Assembly: GCA_035275065.1 (NCBI GenBank)
Contig: DATENM010000082.1
Coordinates: forward strand, 1 to 64,000
Direction of reading: 5' to 3'
DNA length: 64,000 nucleotides
Origin: Blastocatellia bacterium
Lineage (GTDB): Bacteria; Acidobacteriota; Blastocatellia; UBA7656
This document shows positions 26,758-35,030 of the stretch, piece by piece. Below the pieces are notes generated by a model. That model saw nothing but the letters and a program-made list of their open reading frames with translations, did no database searches and was not told where the DNA came from. How positions within the stretch are numbered: position 1 is the stretch's first letter; the number at the start of each line of letters is the position of its first letter. The position numbers and the translations under genes are program-made.

Positions 26758-29700
26758 ATGATTTCCAGGTTTTTCGTCAATCGTCCGATTGTCGCGATGG
26801 TGATTTCGATCATCACCGTGCTGCTCGGATTGGTCGCCATGCGCGGCTTGCCGCTGGCGCAGTTCCCGCAGATCGTCCCGCCACAGATCATCGCCGCGAC
26901 GACCTACACCGGCGCGGATGCCGTCACCATCGAGCAGTCGGTCGCCACGCCTATCGAACAGCAGATGAACGGCGTTGACAACATGCTCTACATGCAGTCA
27001 ACCAACGCCAACGACGGCACGATGCAGTTGACCGTGACCTTTGACATCGGCACAGACCCCAACACCGATCAGGTCAACGTGCAGAACCGGCTGGCGCAGG
27101 CGCAGCCGAACCTGCCGGCGGACGTTAACCAGTTCGGCACCAGCCTGCGCAAGTCAACCGGGTTGCCGATGCTGGTCATCTCGCTGTTTTCGCCGAACCA
27201 CACCTACGATTCGCTCTTTCTGGCGAACTACGCCAACATCAATATCAATGACGCGCTCTATCGCGTGAACGGCGTCGGCGAAGTCCGTCTGTTCGGCGCC
27301 AGCGATTACGCCATGCGCATCTGGGTCAAGCCTGATTTGCTGGCCAAGCTCGGCCTCACGGTTCCCGACATCACGCGCGCCGTGCAGCAACAGAGCACCG
27401 TCAACCCCGCCGGTCAGGTCGGCGCCGAGCCTGCGCCCAAAGGCAAAGAGAAGACCTACGTGGTGCGCGCTCAGGGGCGCTTGCAGACGCCCGAAGAGTT
27501 CGGCCAGGTGGTTGTGCGCTCGACGCCTGATGGCTCGGTCGTGCGGTTGAAAGACGTGGCGCGCATCGAGCTGGGGGCGCAGAACTATCAGCAGGTCGCC
27601 CGCGTCAACGGCCAGCCCGGCTGCATTGTCGCCATCTTTCAAGCGCCGGGATCAAACGCCCTGGCGGTCGCCGATGGCGTGCGCAAGACCATCGCCGACT
27701 TGAAGGCGCGCTTCCCCAATGACCTCGATTACCTCATCACGCTCGACACGACGCTGCCGGTCACCGAAGGCATCAACGACATCGTCAAAACGCTGCTCAT
27801 CGCCATGCTGCTGGTGCTGCTGGTGGTCTTTCTCTTCTTGCAGAACTGGCGGGCGACGCTGATCCCGATGATCGCCGTGCCGGTGTCGCTCATCGGCACG
27901 TTCGCCTTCTTCCCGCTGCTCGGCTTTTCGATCAATACGCTGTCGCTGTTCGGATTGGTGCTGGCCATCGGCCTCGTCGTTGACGATGCCATCGTCGTCG
28001 TCGAAGCCGTCGAGCATCACATCGAAGAAGGCATGTCGCCGCGCGACGCCACTCTGCGAGCGATGCGGGAAGTGTCGGGGCCGGTCGTCGCCATCGCTTT
28101 GATCCTGTCATCGGTCTTTCTGCCCATCGCTTTCCTGCCGGGCATTCAAGGCCGCTTGAACAATCAATTCGCGGTGACGATTGCCATCTCGGTGTTGATC
28201 TCGGCCTTTAACGCCCTGACGCTGAGCCCGGCGCTTGCGGCCATGCTGCTCAGGCCGCGCCGCCAGAAGCGCGGGCCGCTCGGTCGCTTCTTTGCGCTGT
28301 TCAATCGCTGGTTCGAGCGCGGCACACACACCTATGTCCGTTTCAGCCACACGCTGATTCGCAAAGGGCTGATTGCGATGCTCGTCATCGGCGCGTTTTT
28401 GGCGCTCGACGGCCTGGTCAGCCGGCGATTGCCGACGAGCTTTCTGCCCGACGAAGATTACGGCTACTTGCTGCTGAACGTACAACTGCCGCCGGCGTCA
28501 TCGCTTGAGCGCACCGACGCGGTGCTGAAGAAGGTCGAGGCGATTCTCGACCACACCGAAGGCATTCAGGCATACAACACCATCGGCGGCTTCAGCCTCT
28601 TGAACCGCGTCTCGGCCAGCTATAACGGTTTCTTCTTCGTCATTCTCAAGCCCTGGGACGAGCGTCGTTCTGCGGCGCTCGAAGCCCAGAGCATCGCCCA
28701 GAAGCTGAACGGCGCGATGTCGGCGGCGCTCCCCGAAGCCATTCCGCTGGCCTTGCTGCCGCCCTCGATCCCCGGCCTGGGGGCCGCCGGCGGCTTCTCG
28801 TTCTGGTTACAGGATCGCAGCGGCGGCTCGGTCGAGTTTCTCGATCAGAACTTGCAGAAGTTCCTCGAAGCTTGCCGCAAGCGCCCGGAGATCGGCGCGA
28901 TCAATTCAGGTTTCTCGGCCTCGGTGCCGCAGATTTATGCCGACGTGGATCGTGACAAAGTCTTAAAGCAGGGCGTCGCCGTCAACGATGTGTATCAAAC
29001 ATTACAGGCTTATCTCGGCGGCCTGTTTCTGAATCAGTTCAATCGCTTCGGGCGACAGTGGCGCGTCTTCCTTCAGGCCGAAGGCGAAGAGCGCCGCAGC
29101 GAAGAAGACATACGGCAGTACTACGTGCGCAACAACGACAACAACATGGTGCCGCTGTCGTCGCTGCTGACGACGCGACGCATCAGCGGCCCCGAGTATA
29201 CGAACCGCTTCAACGTCTACCGCGCCGCCCAGCTCCTCGGCAACGCCGCGCCGGGCTACAGCTCGGGGCAGGCGATGGACGCGCTCGAACAGGTGGCGAA
29301 AGAAGTCCTGCCGCCAGAGATGGGCTACGACTGGGCAGACCTCTCCTATCAGGAGAAGAAGGCATCGGGCGCGGCGATCACCGGCTTTGCGCTGTCGCTG
29401 ATCTTCGTCTTCCTGATTCTCGCGGCGCTGTACGAGAGCTGGTCGCTGCCGCTGTCGGTGCTGCTGACGGTGCCGATTGCGGTCTTCGGAGCCTTCATCG
29501 GCTTGCTGCTGCGCGGCTATGACCTTGATGTTTACGCGCAGATCGGTCTGATCGTGCTGATCGGCTTGTCGGCCAAGAACGCCATCTTGATCGTCGAGTT
29601 CGCCAAGGCCGAATTCGAGAAGGGTCGCGACCTGGTAGACGCGGCGTTAGAAGGCGCCAAGCTGCGATTGCGGCCCATCCTGATGACGTCGTTCGCTTTC

Positions 29701-29907
29701 ATCCTTGGCTGTTTGCCGTTATGGTTTGCGGCGGGGTCGGGCGCGGCGGGGCGGCGCATTCTCGGCACAGTGGTCATCGTCGGCATGCTGGCGGCGACGA
29801 TCATCGCCATCTTTTTGATCCCGGCGACTTTCTACGTCGTCGAGAAGCTGTCGGGCAGCCGTCGCCGCTCACTAGATGCCGCACCCGAACCGGCGCCCGG
29901 AGATTAG
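26758..29907 (+). CDS. RND multidrug efflux transporter, HAE-1 (AcrB/MexB) family
   Basis: 1049 residues, the usual length, with 12 membrane helices and two large periplasmic loops. The N-terminus MISRFFVNRPIVAMVISIIT is typical. Proton-relay residues are present: the paired Asp in GLVVDDAIVVVEAVE (TM4) and the Lys in GLSAKNAILIVEFAK (TM10). It would export hydrophobic or amphiphilic compounds with the adaptor encoded upstream. The substrate cannot be told from sequence. Confidence 0.96.
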   Translation: MISRFFVNRPIVAMVISIITVLLGLVAMRGLPLAQFPQIVPPQIIAATTYTGADAVTIEQSVATPIEQQMNGVDNMLYMQSTNANDGTMQLTVTFDIGTDPNTDQVNVQNRLAQAQPNLPADVNQFGTSLRKSTGLPMLVISLFSPNHTYDSLFLANYANININDALYRVNGVGEVRLFGASDYAMRIWVKPDLLAKLGLTVPDITRAVQQQSTVNPAGQVGAEPAPKGKEKTYVVRAQGRLQTPEEFGQVVVRSTPDGSVVRLKDVARIELGAQNYQQVARVNGQPGCIVAIFQAPGSNALAVADGVRKTIADLKARFPNDLDYLITLDTTLPVTEGINDIVKTLLIAMLLVLLVVFLFLQNWRATLIPMIAVPVSLIGTFAFFPLLGFSINTLSLFGLVLAIGLVVDDAIVVVEAVEHHIEEGMSPRDATLRAMREVSGPVVAIALILSSVFLPIAFLPGIQGRLNNQFAVTIAISVLISAFNALTLSPALAAMLLRPRRQKRGPLGRFFALFNRWFERGTHTYVRFSHTLIRKGLIAMLVIGAFLALDGLVSRRLPTSFLPDEDYGYLLLNVQLPPASSLERTDAVLKKVEAILDHTEGIQAYNTIGGFSLLNRVSASYNGFFFVILKPWDERRSAALEAQSIAQKLNGAMSAALPEAIPLALLPPSIPGLGAAGGFSFWLQDRSGGSVEFLDQNLQKFLEACRKRPEIGAINSGFSASVPQIYADVDRDKVLKQGVAVNDVYQTLQAYLGGLFLNQFNRFGRQWRVFLQAEGEERRSEEDIRQYYVRNNDNNMVPLSSLLTTRRISGPEYTNRFNVYRAAQLLGNAAPGYSSGQAMDALEQVAKEVLPPEMGYDWADLSYQEKKASGAAITGFALSLIFVFLILAALYESWSLPLSVLLTVPIAVFGAFIGLLLRGYDLDVYAQIGLIVLIGLSAKNAILIVEFAKAEFEKGRDLVDAALEGAKLRLRPILMTSFAFILGCLPLWFAAGSGAAGRRILGTVVIVGMLAATIIAIFLIPATFYVVEKLSGSRRRSLDAAPEPAPGD

Positions 29908-29942
29908 CTCGACGCCTACACTCTGCCTTCGCGGAGGTGCCT

Positions 29943-31466
29943 ATGAAGCGAGTCGCACTCGCGGCTTTGATTGTTGTGACGCTGATGGTCACGCATTCGT
30001 GGTGGCGCGTCGAGGCGCAAGACCGTAGCGTTCGTGCCTACCGGCAGGCGCACGAAGCCGAGATCATTGACGAGTTCGCCGAGCTGCTCCGGCTGCCGAA
30101 CGTCGCCGCGGATACGGCAAACATCCGCCGCAACGCCGCCCGCCTGCTTGAGATGATGCAGCGGCGCGGCATCACAGCGCGCTTGCTCGAAGGCAACGGC
30201 CCGCCCGCCGTCTTCGGCGAGATTAAGACGCCGGGCGCGACTCGCACGGTGGCGATTTACGCGCACTACGACGGCCAGCCGGTTGACCCCGCCCGCTGGG
30301 CCACTCCGCCTTTTACGCCGACCTTGCGTGATCAAGCGATTGAAGCCAACGGCCAGGTCATCCCGTTTCGCAAGCGTGGTGAAAGCTACAATCCCGAATG
30401 GCGACTCTATGCGCGCTCGGCGTCCGACGACAAAGCGCCGATCATGGCGATGCTGGCGGCGCTCGATGCCTTGAAAGCGGCGAATCGGCAGCCTTCGGTG
30501 AATCTCAAATTCTTTTTCGATGGCGAAGAGGAAGCCGGCTCGCCGAACCTCGCGGACATCGTCACGCGCAACGCGGCGCTGCTCGGAGCCGACGTGTGGC
30601 TATGTGCCGACGGCCCTGTACATCAGACGCGCAAGCCGCTGCTCTACTTCGGAGCGCGCGGCATCGTCAGCGCAACCATCACCATTTATGGCGCGAACCG
30701 CGCTTTGCATAGCGGCCACTATGGCAACTGGTCGCCGAACCCTGCGATGCGCCTGGCGAAACTGCTGGCGTCAATGAAAGACGACAGCGGGCGCGTGCTG
30801 GTCGCCGGCTTTTATGACGACGTGGCGCCGCTCGGCGCGGAAGAGAAGCGGGCGCTTGCGGAGATGCCGGCGACCGACGCCGAGTTGATGCGCGAGCTTG
30901 GCCTTGCCGAAAGCGAAGGCGCGGGCCGCCAGCTCGCCGAGTTGATCAACGAGCCGTCGCTCAACGTTGACGGCTTGCGCAGCGAAGACGTAGGCCGCAA
31001 CGCCCGCACGGTGATCCCCGCCGAAGCGACCGCAACCGTAGACATGCGACTGGTGAAAGGCGTTGACCCGCGCCGGCAGGTCGAGCGGTTGATGGCGCAC
31101 ATCAGAAAGCAGGGCTACTTCGTCGTCGAAACCGAGCCCGATCAAGCGACGCGGCTCCAGCATCCGCTGATTGCGCGGGTGACGACGGCGGACGGCTACC
31201 GCGCCGTGCGCACGCCGATGAATCTGCCCATCGCGCAGCGAATCATTCAGACGGTCGAGCGGGCGCTGGGGCAGAGGCCGGTGCTGGCGCCGACGCTCGG
31301 CGGCAGCGTGCCGCTTTATGTCTTTGAAGATGTGACGCACGCGCCGCAGATCGGTGTGCCGACGGTCAACCACGACAACAACCAGCACAGCTCGAACGAG
31401 AATTTAAGATTACAGAATCTCTGGGACGGCATCGAGATTTTCGCCGCGCTAATGACTATTCAATAA
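29943..31466 (+). CDS. Secreted M20-family metallopeptidase (dipeptidase-like)
   Basis: 507 residues; the ATG at 29943 follows GGAGG by 6 nt. A signal peptide (ends VEAQ) precedes the M20 core. Zinc ligands and catalytic acids are recognisable: IYAHYDGQPVD, ARSASDDKAPI and FDGEEEAGSP, and the C-terminal VNHDNNQHSSNEN. The dimerisation lid contains GANRALHSGHYG. It follows the pump gene by 35 bp and may be cotranscribed, but a functional link is not obvious. Likely hydrolyses dipeptides or acyl amino acids outside the cytoplasm. Confidence 0.92.
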   Translation: MKRVALAALIVVTLMVTHSWWRVEAQDRSVRAYRQAHEAEIIDEFAELLRLPNVAADTANIRRNAARLLEMMQRRGITARLLEGNGPPAVFGEIKTPGATRTVAIYAHYDGQPVDPARWATPPFTPTLRDQAIEANGQVIPFRKRGESYNPEWRLYARSASDDKAPIMAMLAALDALKAANRQPSVNLKFFFDGEEEAGSPNLADIVTRNAALLGADVWLCADGPVHQTRKPLLYFGARGIVSATITIYGANRALHSGHYGNWSPNPAMRLAKLLASMKDDSGRVLVAGFYDDVAPLGAEEKRALAEMPATDAELMRELGLAESEGAGRQLAELINEPSLNVDGLRSEDVGRNARTVIPAEATATVDMRLVKGVDPRRQVERLMAHIRKQGYFVVETEPDQATRLQHPLIARVTTADGYRAVRTPMNLPIAQRIIQTVERALGQRPVLAPTLGGSVPLYVFEDVTHAPQIGVPTVNHDNNQHSSNENLRLQNLWDGIEIFAALMTIQ

Positions 31467-31553
31467 AATTCGGATTTGCGAGTCAGATGCCCGTATTTGG
31501 GAAGGAGTGGTAGTGAAAGCCGCATAACGCTGATGGCTGTAAAGAGACACAAC

Positions 31554-31608
31554 GGGAATTGACAGGACGCGGCTTGGTGCCTTTTCTCATGCCGCGCCTG
31601 TCAATCCC
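31554..31608. other. Long imperfect hairpin between the M20 gene and a small membrane protein
   Basis: GGGAATTGACAGG, then CGCGGC after one bulged base (31554-31573), pairs with GCCGCG and CCTGTCAATCCC (31591-31608). No U-tract follows on either strand. It could end both convergent transcripts by a Rho-independent-like fold, or it could be a residual mobile-element end. Confidence 0.45.
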
Positions 31609-31636
31609 GGCTCGTGAATAATCGGCGGTCTTCTGC

Positions 31637-31891
31637 TCAGGCGGCCTTTTGAAATGGCGCCGCCTGTCCGCTGTTGGGGCCGCTGTGACGGTTGCTGCCG
31701 CGGTCATTCTCCGTGGGGGATCTGTGTTTATAGAGCAACAGGCCCCCGATTGTGCCGGCGGTGTATTGCAACATTAAGCCAACAAGAAAGGCCAAGCCGC
31801 TTTGCGTCGCGTTGACCAGTAAGAGGCCCGGCCCAAACATCAAAAGGGCCAAGCCTGCGCGTTCCAGCAAGTTTCCAACATCCAATCTCAT
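31637..31891 (-). CDS. Small membrane protein, two predicted helices
   Basis: 84 residues from the ATG at 31891, set by AAGGAGG 6 nt upstream. Two hydrophobic stretches, AGLALLMFGPGLLLVNA and GLAFLVGLMLQYTAGTIGGLLLY, are followed by a polar tail with HRSPTENDRGSNRHSG. No family recognised. It is the first gene of a lower-GC stretch (31.5-34.9 kb) of mostly unrecognised genes. Confidence 0.65.
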   Translation of the reverse strand: MRLDVGNLLERAGLALLMFGPGLLLVNATQSGLAFLVGLMLQYTAGTIGGLLLYKHRSPTENDRGSNRHSGPNSGQAAPFQKAA

Positions 31892-32348
31892 TGCAACCTC
31901 CTTACACAGCAGGAGGCCCGATTGAAGATCATCACTAGCTGTGCTAATCTTCATTGCTTCACGGCAATGGCCGTTGAAGACACCGGGACCCCTGGTCTCA
32001 GTGATAGAAAGGCTGGCAGTGGGCTATCCGCCTCGAAATGGAAGCCCACTGTCAAGCCCTTGCCGTGATCGTTCCACCGCACGAATTCAGCGCCCGCTGA
32101 AGGTCATTGGTAAGTCTTACCACTCCTCAATGTGCCGAGCAGGTAGTACTTGTGACAACCCTATCATTTCTCATTCCGGCTCTTTCTTCAAGATGCCGGT
32201 CGCGGCGGAAATGCCCATTCGACCTTTAAGGACTTAAATGGATAAAGTGACCTTTATCCTTTACAAGGGAGGTCAGAGATTGGCGAGAGGTCAAGCAAAC
32301 CTGGGAGAATCGTCTCGTTACTTAGTGGAGGCTCACGGATACGCACTT
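31892..32348. other. Non-coding stretch with AT-rich inverted repeats
   Basis: 457 bp without a convincing gene. Near 32225-32259 are two tight inverted repeats: TTTAAG-GA-CTTAAA and GGATAAAG-TGAC-CTTTATCC (32240-32259). They lie downstream of the TPR regulator's stop codon and may be its transcription end or a protein-binding site. An open frame at 31941-32237 has no coding look. Confidence 0.4.
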
Positions 32349-33917
32349 TCACCGGATAATCGCTAAGATTCTCCTGAGTCGCTTCGGTGTGATCCCTAAA
32401 ATCCTAGCGATTTCCTTCTGGGATTTGCCTTCGTTATTTCTCATCACCGCAAGCACCAGCTCCTGAATCATCTTAGCTAACGAATATCCCTTCAACTCTG
32501 TGCGTAAAAGGGCATCGATCTCGCGGCCAGGCTCTTCGGCGGCGACGGGACCATCAAATCTATCTATTTCATCCCAGAGGGTGTCTAGCTCGTCCCGCAG
32601 GTAGTCTTTGTGCTCAGAAGCCAGGGTGTCATCCGCTATCTTCCAATGCTCCTCTGCCTTCTGCGGGTTGTTGAACGGCGGTAATATTAAAGACTTCCCC
32701 AACCAGATATGCGCCCTGGCCTGAATGCGACGGTATTGCGTCTGCTCTGAGTAGTTGAGGGCGTCCAGCGCATATTTGTATGCACGCCTTGCATCCTTTG
32801 CTGACTCATCTGACCGCGACTCTTTCTCTAGCTCGATCATACACTGGGCGACCCTGGCCCTCGCCATAGCAATCTTGTCGTTATTCCTTTTAGCCAAGCT
32901 GTAGGCTTGCCTTGCCGCCTGTCGCCCCTTTGGAATGTCTGCATAGTCCAGATGGATCAAGGCGCAGATGTAAGAGTATTTACTCAAATTCCTGTGGAAG
33001 CGCTCCGGACAGATGTCGTAGATTTGCTTGGCCAGCTCCAGATAATTCTCAGCTTTCTTGAGGTAGCCCCGGGCCTCTTTGCCGGTCGTGTTTAAAGCCT
33101 TGAGGCGGTGGACGACGGCATTGTTCATTAAACAGCGGGCGCGCTTGCGGTGATCGGGGGCGTCGTTGTCGCGAAAGATACGATCCGCCACTTCAAAATG
33201 CTCGATTGCTCCGTCATAGTCACCGGCGCGCCGGCAGAACTGCCCTTGAAAAGACCGGACGATGGCGAGATTAATTCTGTCGGTCGTTTCTTCCAGGATG
33301 CCTCTTGCGTGTGCCAGTCTCTCGCTTCCTCGTTGAATGTCATCCTTGAGGAAGAGCAAGTAGCTTTCGAGTGTTTCGATAAGGGCCAGCCTTTTCGATC
33401 CTTTGATTTGCAGGTCAAGCTGCTTGGCCTCTCGAAGAAGCTCCAGGCCGTTGTCATAGTCGCGTTTCGGCCAATAACACCTAGCCAGGTAATAGCGAAC
33501 CGTGCTCTTCAAATTGGCGTCCGTCCGATCAACGACCGGCAAGGCATTTCTAAGCTTGGCCGCGGCGTTGTCATACCGGCCCTCGTAGAGTTCGATCAGG
33601 GCATTGGCGATTTCGTTCCGCGCCACGTCAATCAGGGGAGTTTCGACTGAAAGCTCCTTGAGACAAAACGCCGCCAGTTCTTTGAGCAGAGACCGATATG
33701 ACTCTTCGAAGTCCGTGGCGAAGGCGAAGCATATAAGCACACGGTGGGCGTACTCCTTCAGACGGGAAAGAAATCTAGATTCCCCTTCGATTTCTTGCCT
33801 GAAGTCATCCAATATGACCCTGGCTTCGTCAATTTTCAGGGTTTGCAAAGCGTACTCGAGATTACACACCTTCTCTGCGAGCTGCTCTGTAAATAGTGAG
33901 CCAATTTTACGACGCAT
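32349..33917 (-). CDS. TPR-repeat regulator with C-terminal Fis-type helix-turn-helix
   Basis: 522 residues; GGAGGGA precedes the ATG. Residues about 90-430 are alpha-helical TPR-like repeats (for example ALIELYEGRYDNAAAKLRNALP, split over repeats, and GDYDGAIEHFEVADRIF). The last 35 residues, NEGKSQKEIARILGITPKRL then RILAI, form a Fis/NtrC-type helix-turn-helix. This reverses the order of RRNPP peptide receptors, which carry the HTH at the N-terminus. There is no ATPase or receiver domain. Codon use and GC differ visibly from the neighbours. It has a strong promoter and a 230-nt leader. Likely a regulator sensing a protein or peptide partner; target unknown. Confidence 0.72.
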   Translation of the reverse strand: MRRKIGSLFTEQLAEKVCNLEYALQTLKIDEARVILDDFRQEIEGESRFLSRLKEYAHRVLICFAFATDFEESYRSLLKELAAFCLKELSVETPLIDVARNEIANALIELYEGRYDNAAAKLRNALPVVDRTDANLKSTVRYYLARCYWPKRDYDNGLELLREAKQLDLQIKGSKRLALIETLESYLLFLKDDIQRGSERLAHARGILEETTDRINLAIVRSFQGQFCRRAGDYDGAIEHFEVADRIFRDNDAPDHRKRARCLMNNAVVHRLKALNTTGKEARGYLKKAENYLELAKQIYDICPERFHRNLSKYSYICALIHLDYADIPKGRQAARQAYSLAKRNNDKIAMARARVAQCMIELEKESRSDESAKDARRAYKYALDALNYSEQTQYRRIQARAHIWLGKSLILPPFNNPQKAEEHWKIADDTLASEHKDYLRDELDTLWDEIDRFDGPVAAEEPGREIDALLRTELKGYSLAKMIQELVLAVMRNNEGKSQKEIARILGITPKRLRRILAIIR

Positions 33918-34000
33918 AAGATTCCCTCCAGTCCGATGATCTTGGCGGGCACTGCGAACCCCTGAACCGCCGCTCTGGTTAAGCGGTCAGCCCGATCTTT

Positions 34001-34048
34001 ACTTTTTCTGCAACGACCTCCTTGCGAGGTACTTGAGACCGAAAAAGT
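34001..34048 (-). promoter_or_regulatory. Structured leader hairpin upstream of the TPR regulator
   Basis: An outer stem ACTTTTTC/GAAAAAGT (34001-34008 with 34041-34048) encloses an inner stem ACCTC/GAGGT (34016-34020 with 34026-34030). On the transcript the inner hairpin hides an AAGGAGGT Shine-Dalgarno-like sequence. This is followed closely by a TTG and, three codons later, a stop. It lies in the 230-nt leader (34147-33918), so it may control translation or attenuation. Purely structural evidence. Confidence 0.4.
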
Positions 34049-34153
34049 GCGGATGAAGGAAAGAATTAGAGACTCACTAGTTGCAATGTCACACTCTAAT
34101 AAACTGATTACGCCTCGGATCAGATAAGACATTCGAACCCTTGACGCGGACGC

Positions 34154-34183
34154 ATTATACTGAACCTGCGGTCAGCCTATCAA
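34154..34183 (-). promoter_or_regulatory. Strong sigma70 promoter for the TPR regulator
   Basis: On the minus strand: TTGATA (34183-34178), 18 bp, perfect TATAAT (34159-34154). Transcription should begin near 34147, giving a leader of about 230 nt before the ATG at 33917. The gene at 34351 reads in the opposite direction. Confidence 0.65.
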
Positions 34184-34350
34184 GAGATGCGGGCGGAGCG
34201 AATTTCAGGATTTAGCCCCTTTTGGCTTCTTTTCTCCAGCGAGGTCATTTTGTCCTCCGGCCATTTTCGGGGGGATTTTCTTATTCTCAAAAGAGCGTAA
34301 GATTAAGACCAGCTAAACCCAGCCAGGATGCTGGAAGGAGGAATCAAGCA

Positions 34351-34551
34351 ATGAAGGTTGAAGAGTCAATTCGATTTGCACAAGTCAGCCTGAAAAATGG
34401 CAGCGCGACTCGGTCGGAACAAAAGGACGCGATTGTAGAAGCGCAAGCAGCCGAAATCACCAACTTGGATTTCCTGAAGTCGTTCTCATTTCTTCGCGTC
34501 ACCAGCGGCAACGCCCAGCTGGTCGAACAGTGGCTAAGGGATCAGCCCTAG
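34351..34551 (+). CDS. Small hypothetical protein
   Basis: 66 residues with an excellent AAGGAGG 9 nt before the ATG. The sequence, including VEESIRFAQVSLKNGSATRS and LDFLKSFSFLRVTSGNAQLV, predicts two or three helices and is soluble. It is divergent from the TPR regulator across 433 bp that contain the regulator's promoter and leader. No family recognised. It could be a partner of the regulator, on position only. Confidence 0.6.
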   Translation: MKVEESIRFAQVSLKNGSATRSEQKDAIVEAQAAEITNLDFLKSFSFLRVTSGNAQLVEQWLRDQP

Positions 34552-34749
34552 CGACCTTCATCTGCATTTAGCCCGAGAGCGGAGGAGGCTAAGGTCCCAC
34601 ACTATGCAGTTGTACTATGGACAGAGGCAATTGAGAACCGCTACAAGGACGATGATCCTTTCCTCGTCGCATAGGGGTAGCCCGCTCTTATCTTTTACTG
34701 AGACGAGCTTGCACTGATAGTGAACGGACGAAGCTCTATGGAGGTACTT

Positions 34750-34911
34750 ATGTTGGCGAACGAAACACTCGACACCGCGCTGGAATTCAAGCTATTGCCC
34801 TTTGGGGCAGCCGTGAGTGCTAAACCCGCAGCCGAGAATGCCCTGGATAATCATGCAGAGGCGAACGATACGCCCATCTGGCACTTCGGCCAGGGGAACG
34901 ATTACTACTAG
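34750..34911 (+). CDS. 53-residue peptide with aromatic C-terminal tail
   Basis: The ATG at 34750 is 5 nt after GGAGG; an in-frame ATG at 34738 overlaps that site. The N-terminal half (ANETLDTALEFKLLPFGAAV) looks like a leader helix, then an Ala/Asn/Glu-rich linker, and the chain ends DTPIWHFGQGNDYY. A charged leader followed by a short aromatic tail is the shape of precursors of modified or signalling peptides. No modifying enzyme (radical SAM, ATP-grasp, lanthipeptide synthase) is nearby. It is not a recognised family. Confidence 0.5.
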   Translation: MLANETLDTALEFKLLPFGAAVSAKPAAENALDNHAEANDTPIWHFGQGNDYY

Positions 34912-35030
34912 ATCGGATTGCAGATGCCGGACGTCTCCGCGGGTTGAGAAGCGCAGATCGCACAGGCCCAGAGCCTTGCGGCACGGATGTCGGATATGCC
35001 TCTCCGCATGCCGCAACAAGGATCGGTTAT

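Noticed and set aside
31941..32237. Plus-strand frame in the 31.9-32.3 kb gap
   Set aside because: Composition and start signals do not look coding; low-complexity and no family resemblance.
33836..34132. 98-codon frame overlapping the start of the TPR regulator
   Set aside because: No Shine-Dalgarno, overlaps the real gene in another frame and the structured leader; no protein-like pattern.
34141..34161. Plus-strand TTGACG/TATACT pair
   Set aside because: The boxes are only 9 bp apart; the minus-strand TTGATA/TATAAT pair explains the region better.
34603..34716. 37-codon frame beginning MQLYYGQRQ
   Set aside because: The only Shine-Dalgarno is too far upstream and the frame is short; not enough to call a gene.
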